Made by a program: the position numbers and the translations under genes. The notes below the pieces were generated by a model. That model saw only the letters and a program-made list of their open reading frames with translations. It made no database searches and was not told the origin of the DNA. From contig JAGCUO010000154.1 of assembly GCA_017962825.1 (NCBI GenBank), forward strand, positions 1-37,525: DNA of 37,525 bases, given 5' to 3'. The DNA comes from Lachnospiraceae bacterium (lineage in GTDB: Bacteria > Bacillota > Clostridia > Lachnospirales > Lachnospiraceae). Below are positions 1-7,846 of this stretch, piece after piece (position 1 is the stretch's first letter; every line of letters begins with the position of its first letter).

Positions 1-36
1 CCCGGTGACAAAAATGAAACGTCCCCACTGTCACCA
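1..36. repeat. REP-like imperfect palindrome at the 3' end of the first gene
   Basis: The arms GGTGAC (4-9) and GTCACC (30-35) enclose a core containing AAAATGAAACGTCCCC. Elements with a GTGACA...GTCCCC...GTCAC pattern are, from memory, scattered as REP-like repeats in Firmicutes genomes, often near Y1 (REP-associated tyrosine) transposases. The right arm supplies the stop codon of the adjacent minus-strand gene. It may also act as a weak terminator. The left edge is cut by the window. Confidence 0.45.
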
Positions 37-675
37 GTCTTTGTCTTCAAGATATTCTTTCTTGTCTATAAAAGCCACGGTATCTTCTGCAGTACCGTTC
101 GTCTTATTCATCCTTTCCCTTTCTTCACTTTGGAATATAAGCTGCTCGGTATATTCGATCTGATCCTGAAGCGTGGTCATGTTTAACCTGGCCGCTATAT
201 TCCTGGCTTCGGGCTTGTCGGAATTGATGAACCACAACCATATGCATCTTCCGGCATAATAAACGCAAAACACCGAAAGTGCCGCAAAGACCGGCAGACT
301 CAGCTTTCCGTATCCCCACATCAAAAATACGATCAGGAAGCCTACCGCGCCAAATGCCACTCCGTTTCGTGCATTCAATCTATACTCTTCTTTCTGATAC
401 ATGTACAGATCAAGAAGCTTTCGCTGATGAACTTCATCTTTTTCTTTGGCTGCTACAAATTTGGATTTTCCGGGCTTGCGTCCTTCCACAACCTGCTTTG
501 TTTCGACTACCTGAACATTTTTCCTGCAGAATATAACAATAAAGATCACAGCGACGACAAGCGCTGCTATAAGAGGCAGATCTATATCGGTCGCTTTCTG
601 AAAAAGACCAAACAGACAAACTGCACAGATTAAAATACCTATGTATACCGAACCGGGTATGTGTACCTTTTTCAT
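31..675 (-). CDS. Hypothetical membrane protein with four predicted TM segments
   Basis: The protein is 214 residues from the ATG at 675, which has AGGGAG five bases upstream; an earlier in-frame start lacks a ribosome site. Two hydrophobic hairpins (about residues 8-50 and 95-150) flank a charged middle rich in Lys and Glu, and the tail after residue 150 is hydrophilic and cytoplasm-like. I do not recognise the family. It lies downstream of the alcohol dehydrogenase, but a U-tailed hairpin separates them, so it probably depends on readthrough or its own promoter. Its last codons and TGA stop fall inside the REP-like repeat, so the native C-terminus may have been altered by insertion of that repeat. 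Confidence 0.75.
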   Translation of the reverse strand: MKKVHIPGSVYIGILICAVCLFGLFQKATDIDLPLIAALVVAVIFIVIFCRKNVQVVETKQVVEGRKPGKSKFVAAKEKDEVHQRKLLDLYMYQKEEYRLNARNGVAFGAVGFLIVFLMWGYGKLSLPVFAALSVFCVYYAGRCIWLWFINSDKPEARNIAARLNMTTLQDQIEYTEQLIFQSEERERMNKTNGTAEDTVAFIDKKEYLEDKDW

Positions 676-690
676 GAATGCACTCCCTGA

Positions 691-720
691 GAAAAAGAAG
701 CCGGACATTTCCGACTTCTT
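691..720 (-). terminator. Rho-independent terminator after the alcohol dehydrogenase
   Basis: On the minus strand AAGAAGTCGG pairs with CCGGCTTCTT (one G-U pair) around a 6-nt loop. It is followed by a T-run and lies 20 bp after the dehydrogenase stop codon. Confidence 0.8.
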
Positions 721-739
721 TATATTACCACACCCGGTA

Positions 740-1888
740 TTAATATGCTGTTCTATAGAGTTTTATGATATCATCTATGGTTGTCTTTCTGGGGTTTACG
801 GCTATATTCCCGCTCTTCATGGCATCTTCCGCCATGGCCTCTATCTTACGTTCATCAACTCCGACCTTTCTGAGTAAAGAAGGAATTCCGAGTTCTTCAT
901 TCAGTGACCTGATCTCATTAACCAGCATACCGGATCTGAACGTATCCTTTGATACGGGATTTCTTGCTATTCTCTTGTAGATCTCATAATATTTTCCGGT
1001 ATCTTCCACCGCATTAAACTCCACTACCACAGGCAAAAGCACGGCATTAGCAAGTCCATGGGGAACATCGAAAAATGCACTCACGGGATGGCTCATGGCA
1101 TGTACATTTCCGAGTCTTGCATGTGAAAAAGCTATTCCCGCATAAAGCGAACCCAGAAGCATTCCTTCCGCCGCATCCGCATTCTTTCTGTCTGCTACGT
1201 AGGCTCTTATGTTTTTACCGAGAAGTTCAAGAGCTTGAATTGCACACATATCGGAAAAAGAAGACGATGCCAGCGAAATATAGCTTTCAAGAGCATGGAT
1301 CATTGCATCTACTCCACAGTAAGATGCCGTCTTTTCAGGAACCGTATATATCAGTTCCGGATCAAGTATCACCGCTTCAGGTAAGAGATAAGTGCTTCCC
1401 ACCGTCAACTTATAATTCCTGGAATGATCGGTGATGACGGAAAAAGATGTGACCTCGGATCCCGTTCCTGCTGTCGTAGGGATTGCAAGCATAGGCACAA
1501 CAGGACCGGGAACCTTACCTACCCCCTCATAATCGGTGATCTTACCGCCATAGCTTCCTATGACCGCTACGGCCTTGGCAACATCAAGAGGGGATCCCCC
1601 TCCGAAAGCAACGATCATATCGGCGCCGAATTCTTTAAAAAGCGCGGCTGCCTTTTCTACGGTATCCGTTGACGGATTACCTTCCGTTTCCGTAAAACTG
1701 ATACTTTCTATTCCCGCTTCCTTCAGCTTGGAAGCAATCCTGTCCACAAGTCCGGCCTTATACAGATGAGGTCCGGATACTATGAATGCCTTTGTCGCTT
1801 TCATCTTGCACACCGTATCCGGAATCTTGTCCAGAGCTCCAATTCCGAAGGTTATATTTTGCGGGACGGAAAAAGAAAACAGACTCAT
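740..1888 (-). CDS. Iron-containing alcohol dehydrogenase (group III)
   Basis: The 382-residue protein has the usual family length and the layout of NAD(P)-dependent iron alcohol dehydrogenases. Visible marks are the nucleotide-binding GGGSPLDVAKA (about 96-106), the TAGTGSEVT motif (139-147), and the metal ligands Asp194, His198, His263 and His277 in their canonical positions. It would interconvert an aldehyde and a primary alcohol or hydroxy acid in the cytoplasm. It begins 12 bp after the aminotransferase, so the two are probably co-translated. That pairing suggests reduction of an aldehyde made by transamination, for example succinate semialdehyde to 4-hydroxybutyrate, but the substrate is inference. 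It is the last gene before a terminator. Confidence 0.93.
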   Translation of the reverse strand: MSLFSFSVPQNITFGIGALDKIPDTVCKMKATKAFIVSGPHLYKAGLVDRIASKLKEAGIESISFTETEGNPSTDTVEKAAALFKEFGADMIVAFGGGSPLDVAKAVAVIGSYGGKITDYEGVGKVPGPVVPMLAIPTTAGTGSEVTSFSVITDHSRNYKLTVGSTYLLPEAVILDPELIYTVPEKTASYCGVDAMIHALESYISLASSSFSDMCAIQALELLGKNIRAYVADRKNADAAEGMLLGSLYAGIAFSHARLGNVHAMSHPVSAFFDVPHGLANAVLLPVVVEFNAVEDTGKYYEIYKRIARNPVSKDTFRSGMLVNEIRSLNEELGIPSLLRKVGVDERKIEAMAEDAMKSGNIAVNPRKTTIDDIIKLYRTAY

Positions 1889-1900
1889 CGCAGGTTCCTC

Positions 1901-3115
1901 CTAAACAAGTGCCTCCACAGAAGCCTTGATTATCTCGTATGCTTTATCACAGTCTTCTTCCGTGATAATAAGTGGAGGAACCATACGAATCACGTGATCA
2001 CCTATTGCAGTGATCAGCAGGTGTCTGTGGAGACACTCGTGCTTAACATCAACACTCTTTACGGTGTCGTCAAACTCAACACCGACCAAAAGTCCCTGAC
2101 CTCTAACCTCTTTTACGTGAGGAAGGGTCTTTAATTTATCCATGAAATATGTGCCCATCTTGGCTGCATTTCCAGCAAGGTCACGGTCAAGAAGTTCTCC
2201 TACCTGTGAAAGAGCTGCGGCACAGCTTACGGGATGACCGCCGAATGTGGTGCCGTGGGAACCTGCCGAGAATGCCTTGGAAACTTCCTCGGTCGCGCAG
2301 ATCGCACCTATGGGCATTCCGCCTCCGAGAGCCTTTGCCATTGATACGATATCGGGCTTGATGCCGTAGTGCATGAAGCTCATTACTTTACCGGTTCTGC
2401 ACCATCCGGTCTGAACTTCATCGATAAGAAGGAGCATTCCTTTTTCATCACAGAACTCCCTGAGTCCTTTCATGAATTCCATGGTTGCGGGATGAACACC
2501 GCCCTCGCCCTGAACAGGCTCGATCATGATTGCGATGGTGTTTTCGGTGCATGCATCCTTAAATGCCTGAAGATCATTGTAGGGTGCGTAAGAAAATCCG
2601 TACGTCATGGGACCGAATCCTACCTGGCATCCGTTTCCGGGCTGACCTGTTGCGGACATTGCGCCGAAGGTTCTGCCATGGAATCCCATCTTCGCGGTTA
2701 CGATGTGATATCTGTTGGGACCGTACTTTTCGATTCCGTATTTTCTTGCCATCTTGATCATGGCTTCGTTGGCTTCGGTTCCGGAGTTCTGATAGAAGAT
2801 CTTGTCCATTCCGATGGTGGTACAAACCTTCTCTGCAAGGAGTGCCTGAGGAATAGTGTATGGATAGTTAAAGGTATGCATCAGGGTCTTTGTCTGTTCC
2901 ACGACCGCTTCAACAACCTTTTCATTGCAGCTTCCTGCGGAGTTAACCGCGATGCCTGCATAGAAATCCAGGTAAGCCTCTCCTTTTTCGTCATAAAGGT
3001 ACTGATCCTTGGCAGTTTCAGCGAGAAAATCAAATCTCTCGTAGGTCTCGATCATGTACTTTTGTACCTTGTCCTTAATGTCCTGTGCGGTAAGTCCGGT
3101 ATCTGCCAATTTCAT
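1901..3115 (-). CDS. Class III PLP aminotransferase (ArgD/GabT-like)
   Basis: This 404-residue fold type I aminotransferase has the PLP-phosphate contact NSGTEANEAM (110-119), Asp232 in the LLLIDEVQTG motif (228-237), and the Schiff-base Lys261 in MAKALGGGMPIG. Family members transfer an amino group from an omega-amino acid (acetylornithine, GABA, beta-alanine or similar) to 2-oxoglutarate. No arginine biosynthesis genes are nearby. Instead the neighbours are an amino-acid importer and an aldehyde/alcohol dehydrogenase, which favours a catabolic role over ArgD. A GGAGG box lies about 7 bp upstream of the ATG. Confidence 0.9.
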   Translation of the reverse strand: MKLADTGLTAQDIKDKVQKYMIETYERFDFLAETAKDQYLYDEKGEAYLDFYAGIAVNSAGSCNEKVVEAVVEQTKTLMHTFNYPYTIPQALLAEKVCTTIGMDKIFYQNSGTEANEAMIKMARKYGIEKYGPNRYHIVTAKMGFHGRTFGAMSATGQPGNGCQVGFGPMTYGFSYAPYNDLQAFKDACTENTIAIMIEPVQGEGGVHPATMEFMKGLREFCDEKGMLLLIDEVQTGWCRTGKVMSFMHYGIKPDIVSMAKALGGGMPIGAICATEEVSKAFSAGSHGTTFGGHPVSCAAALSQVGELLDRDLAGNAAKMGTYFMDKLKTLPHVKEVRGQGLLVGVEFDDTVKSVDVKHECLHRHLLITAIGDHVIRMVPPLIITEEDCDKAYEIIKASVEALV

Positions 3116-3162
3116 TTTTTTATCCTCCGTAAAGTAAATTTCGGGTCCCGGAGGGGCCTGTT

Positions 3163-3834
3163 TTATTTCTTTTCCTGTGCGTGCTTTACACCGATATCAT
3201 CTGCGGTGATAAATCCTCTGATGATCAGGTACTGCTCAATGAGTTTTACGCAGGTTTCAATTCCCACTCTCTCACTGTTTAATGTCATGTCGTAATTGAC
3301 CGGATTGGTCCAGTAATTACCGTGTGTGTAGTATGCGTAGTAATCAGCCCTGTATTTATCCGTCTGAGTGATGGTTGCATTTGCCACATCCTCCGTAACA
3401 CCCATGTGTTCTATGGTTCTCTGAAGGCAGAACGCTCTCGGGGCCTCTATGTATACGCTGACCACATTGTCCCTGTCCTTCAAAACATAGTCCGCACACT
3501 TTCCGACTATGACACAGGATTCCTGATCCGCAAGATTTCTGATAATCTCACACTGATATTCAAAGAGCTTATCGTCCGAAACGAATTTCTCGTTCTTGGC
3601 AATATAGTTTCTAGATCTGGGAAGCCCTCTTAAGAATCCCGAAAAACCGCCGTTTGTTCTGATCTTCTCATTGACCGCATTAAATACATTTTCATCGAGT
3701 CCGCTGAGCTGGCTTGCAAGTGTCAGTATTCTGTTTTCATAACAGTGAATTCCAAGATCATGTGCCAGAAGTGATGCAATCTCTTTTCCGCCGGATCCGA
3801 ATCCTCTTGCAAAAGTAACAACAAATCTTTTCAT
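3163..3834 (-). CDS. Cytidylate kinase-like family protein
   Basis: The 223-residue protein starts with a variant P-loop, RGFGSGGKEIA (about 10-20), followed by the helix typical of the Cmk-like family often annotated as cytidylate kinase-like (AAA_26/Cytidylate_kin2). Further marks are the core strand CVIVGKCADYVL (about 107-118) and a lid-like arginine segment near residue 130. Family members are predicted nucleoside- or small-molecule kinases, mostly uncharacterised. It lies between the importer ATPase (22 bp) and the aminotransferase (48 bp), so it appears to belong to the operon. Its role there is unknown; a kinase for the imported compound or a regulatory function is possible. Confidence 0.82.
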   Translation of the reverse strand: MKRFVVTFARGFGSGGKEIASLLAHDLGIHCYENRILTLASQLSGLDENVFNAVNEKIRTNGGFSGFLRGLPRSRNYIAKNEKFVSDDKLFEYQCEIIRNLADQESCVIVGKCADYVLKDRDNVVSVYIEAPRAFCLQRTIEHMGVTEDVANATITQTDKYRADYYAYYTHGNYWTNPVNYDMTLNSERVGIETCVKLIEQYLIIRGFITADDIGVKHAQEKK

Positions 3835-3855
3835 CTAAACCGCCTCCAATATGCT

Positions 3856-4596
3856 TTATCCCGCAAGATATCTGCTTAAAAATTCTCTTGTTCTCGGGTT
3901 CTTCGGATTAGTAAAAAGTTCCGAAGGAGGAGCATCTTCCGCAACATATCCTCTGTCCATGAAGATTGTTCTCGTGGATACGTCTCTTGCAAATGCCATC
4001 TCATGTGTGACGATGATCATCGTAAGACCCGTTGTCGCAAGTTCTTTCATAACGTTCAAAACTTCTCCTACCATCTCGGGATCAAGTGCCGAAGTGGGTT
4101 CGTCGAAAAGTAAAACCTCGGGATTCATGCAAAGCGATCTTGCTATAGCAACTCGCTGCTTTTGTCCGCCTGACAGCTGAGAGGGTTTTGCATGAATGTA
4201 GGGAGCCATTCCGACTTCTTTCAGATGAGTGATTGCTCTGTCAAAGGCTTCTTCCTTCGAGATATGCAGAACCTTTCTGGTGCAGATCATGCAGTTTTGA
4301 AGTACCGTCATGTTGTTAAAGAGGTTGAAGGACTGGAAGACCATTCCAACCTTTGCTCGGTATTCATTGATCTCACGCTGCACATCCCTGATCTCTTTTC
4401 CGTGGTATAAGATCTTGCCGGATGACTGTCTCTCAAGCTTATTGATGCATCTTAAAAATGTTGATTTACCGGATCCCGAAGAACCTACGATGCATATGAT
4501 CTCTCCGGCATTTACATCCATATCTATTTTTCTAAGGACTTCGTGATTTCCGAATGATTTACTGAGGTCCTTGATACTGATAACCGTTTCTCCCAT
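3856..4596 (-). CDS. Polar amino-acid ABC transporter ATPase
   Basis: The 246-residue GlnQ/HisP-type ATPase carries Walker [10 protein letters not shown] (about 37-45), the Q-loop MVFQSFNLF, signature [15 protein letters not shown], Walker [14 protein letters not shown] and the switch His in IVTHEM. It energises import of a polar amino acid together with the permease 12 bp upstream and the binding lipoprotein beyond that. All hallmark residues are present, so it should be active. Confidence 0.96.
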   Translation of the reverse strand: MGETVISIKDLSKSFGNHEVLRKIDMDVNAGEIICIVGSSGSGKSTFLRCINKLERQSSGKILYHGKEIRDVQREINEYRAKVGMVFQSFNLFNNMTVLQNCMICTRKVLHISKEEAFDRAITHLKEVGMAPYIHAKPSQLSGGQKQRVAIARSLCMNPEVLLFDEPTSALDPEMVGEVLNVMKELATTGLTMIIVTHEMAFARDVSTRTIFMDRGYVAEDAPPSELFTNPKNPRTREFLSRYLAG

Positions 4597-4607
4597 AGTC
4601 CGTCTCC

Positions 4608-5378
4608 TTACTGATTGTCCATATATTCAACAGCCAGTGCGTAATCGTTTTTTCCTTTGAGTTTCTTCTCGAGCAAGTTGAAGATCTTGTTGAAGAAGAA
4701 ACACAAAACAAAATAGATAAGGGCAATTACGAGATAACTTTCGAAGTATTTGTAGTAGTTACCACCGACGGTCTTAGCCGCCATAAAGAGCTCCTGTACG
4801 GCTATAACATTCAGGACCGAAGTCATCTTAAGGTTGGTGAGGAATGTATTGGCCATTTCGGGGATGATGTTTTTGAATGCCTGGGGAAGTACGATGTAGA
4901 GCATTGTTTTCATGGGAGACATTCCCATTGCCCACGCACCTTCCCTCTGACCTATATCTATCGATCCGATACCTGCTCTTACGGTCTCAGCCATATAAGC
5001 TCCGGTATTGAGAAGTGTTACGAGAATTCCTGCAAAGACAGGCTGCATGTCGATTCCGACCTGTCTGATACCGTAGTAGATGATCATCGCCTGAACTATC
5101 ATCGGGGTATCACGGAATACTTCTACATATACTCCCGCGATCAGCTTCAGAATCCTTACAAGAAGCTTCTTCACCGGGTTATCTCCCTCACCGGCTTTCA
5201 TATCCTGGATTATGCCTATCACATAACCGAGTACGAATCCGAGGATCGTTCCGAGAACCGCTATGTACAGTGTCAACTTGGTGCCGTCCAGGAACATTTT
5301 CAGATATTTATTTGTCAGATATATCATCCACTCAAGGGATGTCTGAGGGTCTTCTATTCCCGAAAATAAGTATCCCAT
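4608..5378 (-). CDS. Polar amino-acid ABC transporter permease
   Basis: This is a HisM/GlnP-like inner-membrane permease of 256 residues from the ATG at 5378. A TTG two codons upstream is too close to the AAGGA box, so the ATG is preferred. It has about five TM segments and the EAA-type coupling loop near residues 146-172, with [21 protein letters not shown] contacts to the ATPase spelt in two overlapping parts (GAWAMGMSP and [11 protein letters not shown]). One permease gene is present, so the channel is probably a homodimer. A stable hairpin separates it from the binding-protein gene. Confidence 0.94.
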   Translation of the reverse strand: MGYLFSGIEDPQTSLEWMIYLTNKYLKMFLDGTKLTLYIAVLGTILGFVLGYVIGIIQDMKAGEGDNPVKKLLVRILKLIAGVYVEVFRDTPMIVQAMIIYYGIRQVGIDMQPVFAGILVTLLNTGAYMAETVRAGIGSIDIGQREGAWAMGMSPMKTMLYIVLPQAFKNIIPEMANTFLTNLKMTSVLNVIAVQELFMAAKTVGGNYYKYFESYLVIALIYFVLCFFFNKIFNLLEKKLKGKNDYALAVEYMDNQ

Positions 5379-5399
5379 AGTCAATCCATCCTTTTTATA

Positions 5400-5429
5400 A
5401 GTCTGCCGGGATAAGCCTCCCGGCAGACT
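5400..5429 (-). promoter_or_regulatory. Intergenic stem-loop between binding protein and permease
   Basis: An 11-bp perfect stem (AGTCTGCCGGG / CCCGGCAGACT) with an 8-nt loop lies in the 62-bp gap. The following bases (TTATAAAAAGG) lack a clean U-run, so it is more likely an mRNA-stabilising or partial termination structure than a full terminator. Such structures commonly raise the binding-protein level relative to the permease. Confidence 0.7.
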
Positions 5430-5439
5430 GATCTAAGAC

Positions 5440-6378
5440 TTAGTTTGCAGCGGGCTGCTGTCCGATAACTCTTTCCATGAGTTCATCCATTGCTGCTTTG
5501 TCGTTCCAGCCGATCGCATCCATAGCTTCCTGGATCTTGTCGCGAAGCTCGGTGTCATCTTTTCTCGTAGCGATACATACGTTAACCATCTCATCATCAC
5601 CTACGAAACTGTCAGACTCGTCGAAAGTGATGATCATAAGATCGGGGTTGGTAAGGAGTGCGGACTGTGCGGTGGGAAGGTCAACGATGCAAACATCCGC
5701 AACGCCGTTTGATACTGCCATGAAGCACTCGGAAGTGGTCTCAAAGTTCATTCCGGTCTCAGCGCCTTCGATCTGGTCGAGAAGGGGGATCCATCCGGTT
5801 CCGAGCTGGGTGCTTACCTTACATCCTGTTCCGAAGAGATCGGAAAGTCCGGTAACACCCGAGTAAGGGCCATCCTTTTTAACTACGATGCAGTTATCTC
5901 TGTAGTAGTAAGGAGTGGTGAATGAATATGCCATCTCTCTTTCTGAGGTGCGTCCCATACCTGCGATGATGCAATCATAATCTCCTGCATCCATTGATAT
6001 TCCGATTGATGACCATTCAACCTTGTGGATCTCGAGATCCATTCCGAGCTCATCTGCGATCATCTGTGCAACCGCTACATCATATCCGTAGGTATAAAGT
6101 GTTGAATCGTAGATCTGAACCGCTGTGCTTCCGTCGGGAGTTGTCGCCGCATCCTGTGTCCAGTTGAAGGGAGGATATGCACACTCCATACCAACTCTGA
6201 GTACCGGCTTTTCTTCAGCGGGTGCATCGCCCTCGGTTACGGGAGCTGCAGGATCTGCCGAAGCGGGAGCAGATGAGGCAGGTGCAGGTGAATCACCGCA
6301 AGCCGCAAGTGCCAGTGTCATGGATGCTGCAAGTGCAGCTGTTAAAACGCTCTTTCCGAATCTGATCATTTTTTTCAT
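5440..6378 (-). CDS. Amino-acid ABC transporter substrate-binding lipoprotein
   Basis: The 312-residue protein has a lipoprotein signal peptide ending in LAACG (lipidated Cys about 27), an Ala/Pro/Ser/Glu-rich linker to about residue 57, and then a SBP_bac_3-type domain. That domain opens with LRVGMECAYPPFNW and includes the internal MAYSFTTPYYYRD segment typical of polar amino-acid binding proteins. It is anchored outside the membrane and delivers ligand to the permease. The ribosome site AAGGAGG precedes the ATG. A predicted promoter and an attenuator-like hairpin lie just upstream. Confidence 0.95.
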   Translation of the reverse strand: MKKMIRFGKSVLTAALAASMTLALAACGDSPAPASSAPASADPAAPVTEGDAPAEEKPVLRVGMECAYPPFNWTQDAATTPDGSTAVQIYDSTLYTYGYDVAVAQMIADELGMDLEIHKVEWSSIGISMDAGDYDCIIAGMGRTSEREMAYSFTTPYYYRDNCIVVKKDGPYSGVTGLSDLFGTGCKVSTQLGTGWIPLLDQIEGAETGMNFETTSECFMAVSNGVADVCIVDLPTAQSALLTNPDLMIITFDESDSFVGDDEMVNVCIATRKDDTELRDKIQEAMDAIGWNDKAAMDELMERVIGQQPAAN

Positions 6379-6426
6379 AATTTTTCCTCCTTGTCACGTT
6401 TTTGATAAAACATGGCTTTGTATCAG

Positions 6427-6464
6427 AAAAGGCGCCGCGAAATTTTTGTTTCGTCAGCGCCTTT
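6427..6464 (-). terminator. Terminator or leader attenuator between pucR-like gene and importer
   Basis: On the minus strand AAAGGCGC pairs with GCGCCTTT, with an inner CGAAA/TTTCG stem, followed by TTTTCTG. It lies downstream of the predicted promoter at 6492-6520 and only about 50 bp before the binding-protein start. It could therefore end the regulator transcript and also attenuate importer transcription. Confidence 0.65.
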
Positions 6465-6491
6465 GCTTGAAAAGGATTCTACGCAAAGATA

Positions 6492-6520
6492 AATATATTC
6501 ACAACGTGCGATGTGCACAA
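6492..6520 (-). promoter_or_regulatory. Predicted sigma-A promoter of the importer operon
   Basis: Read on the minus strand, the -35 box TTGTGC (6520-6515), a 17-bp spacer and the -10 box TATATT (6497-6492) form a good promoter. Two copies of TTGTGCA (6520-6514 and 6542-6536) lie 22 bp apart, on one face of the helix. The inner copy overlaps the -35 box, as expected for an activator site. Confidence 0.6.
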
Positions 6521-6544
6521 TCTGCATGAGCATTTTGCACAATG

Positions 6545-7741
6545 CTATAAAAACATAAGTCTTTTCACCAAAATGCAATTAAGAAGATCCAGATATTCCA
6601 TGTAATCCGTGAGTTCTATCTCAAGAAGTTCTTCGATCTTCTTCAGTCTGTAGATCAGCGAATTTCTGTGTATGAACAATGCATCCGCGGTCTTTGCACT
6701 GTTAAAGCCGTTCATGTAATAAGCAAGAAGTGTCTCCTGAAGAAATGTTCCGTTTGCATGATCATATTCTTCAAGTCTGTTTAATTTGTTGTTGCAATAA
6801 TTCAGTATTTCCCTCTGATCATTTCCACGGAACATGTACTTATATATTCCCATGGAACTTGAACTGAGGACTTTCTTACCGGATGGGTTGGGAAGCAGGT
6901 CTTTCTTGGGAATAAGACTCTTGGCTTCCTGATAGCTTTGTCCGTATTTGGAAGGGTCATTATAAGGCGTTCCCAATATGCATGTGCTGGAGATATGGCC
7001 TTTGAACATCGGCAATTCATCCAGTTTCTTAAGCATCTTTTCAAGTTCGTGCTCAATCTCTCTGTTTTCTTTTGCCTCGAAGAGAAGAACGAATTTATTC
7101 AGAAATTTCATGAACATTGGATGGCCCTTCATCTTCACGATTTCCTGATTCAGGCAGTTTGAATAGTATTCGTAGAGGTGCTCGTCCTGCTCAAGGTTAA
7201 TTCCGTATGTTCTGTCTACCGCGATGATTCCCGCTCTGTAAGGCTTACTGAAATCAAGTCCGAACTGACCGGAAATTTTCTCTACATATCTTCCGTTTAC
7301 ATCATATCCGAACAGCAGATTATAAAGATAATCGCCGGTTCGTTTATTCATGATCCCGGTTTCAAGGATCAGATTTCCGATACTCTGGTCTATGTCTACA
7401 AAAGTCGCACCTTCCCACCTAACATAGAAAAGAGGGAGTGAAAGGTCATTGGCTCTTTTGATGATCGATTTCGGAATGGGTTCTTTATCTTCAACAACGG
7501 ATATGGCAAGCCCGGAAATTCCAAGATCATTGAGCTCATCCATGCTCTTTCTGACTTCCTTGAAATTGAACCTCACATAATCAACAACTATCAGTGCAAA
7601 ATTCCCCCGGTTCATATGCTCTATATAAGGTCTAGTCTGGACATAATAGGTCCATGAAACTATACGGTTTAATCCGCTCTCTCCCGCTATCAGTTCCATC
7701 CCGTCCAGTTTCAGATTGTTAACATCCATGACAGTTACCAT
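6545..7741 (-). CDS. PucR-family transcriptional regulator
   Basis: The protein is 398 residues from the ATG at 7741, which has AAGGAGG eight bases upstream; an ATG six bases earlier is too close to that box. The N-terminal about 120 residues match the PucR ligand/sensor domain (DVNNLKLDGMELIAGESGLN). A variable GGDEF-like middle follows, and the C-terminal end has the PucR helix-turn-helix (NGFNSAKTADALFIHRNSLI, about 345-370). Members usually activate catabolic or transport genes for purines, amino acids or related nitrogen compounds. Its position directly upstream on the same strand makes the importer/aminotransferase/dehydrogenase operon the likely target. Confidence 0.9.
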   Translation of the reverse strand: MVTVMDVNNLKLDGMELIAGESGLNRIVSWTYYVQTRPYIEHMNRGNFALIVVDYVRFNFKEVRKSMDELNDLGISGLAISVVEDKEPIPKSIIKRANDLSLPLFYVRWEGATFVDIDQSIGNLILETGIMNKRTGDYLYNLLFGYDVNGRYVEKISGQFGLDFSKPYRAGIIAVDRTYGINLEQDEHLYEYYSNCLNQEIVKMKGHPMFMKFLNKFVLLFEAKENREIEHELEKMLKKLDELPMFKGHISSTCILGTPYNDPSKYGQSYQEAKSLIPKKDLLPNPSGKKVLSSSSMGIYKYMFRGNDQREILNYCNNKLNRLEEYDHANGTFLQETLLAYYMNGFNSAKTADALFIHRNSLIYRLKKIEELLEIELTDYMEYLDLLNCILVKRLMFL

Positions 7742-7761
7742 GCGCATTTCCTCCTTAACGC

Positions 7762-7799
7762 AAAAAAAGACAAAGAAGCCTTGGATTAAGACTTCTTTG
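7762..7799 (-). terminator. Rho-independent terminator after the nuclease-helicase gene
   Basis: AAAGAAG pairs with CTTCTTT, with an inner CTTA/TAAG pairing. On the minus strand it is followed by TGTCTTTTTTT. It ends the 7847-9343 transcript just before the pucR-like gene. Confidence 0.8.
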
Positions 7800-7846
7800 C
7801 CTTAGGATTCATTATAGCACAATCTCAGGTCATGGGCACCTACGGT

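Noticed and set aside
2369-3295. Long plus-strand open frame opposite the aminotransferase
   Set aside because: It is antisense to a well-supported enzyme gene, has no ribosome site or family features, and is explained by codon bias of the real gene.
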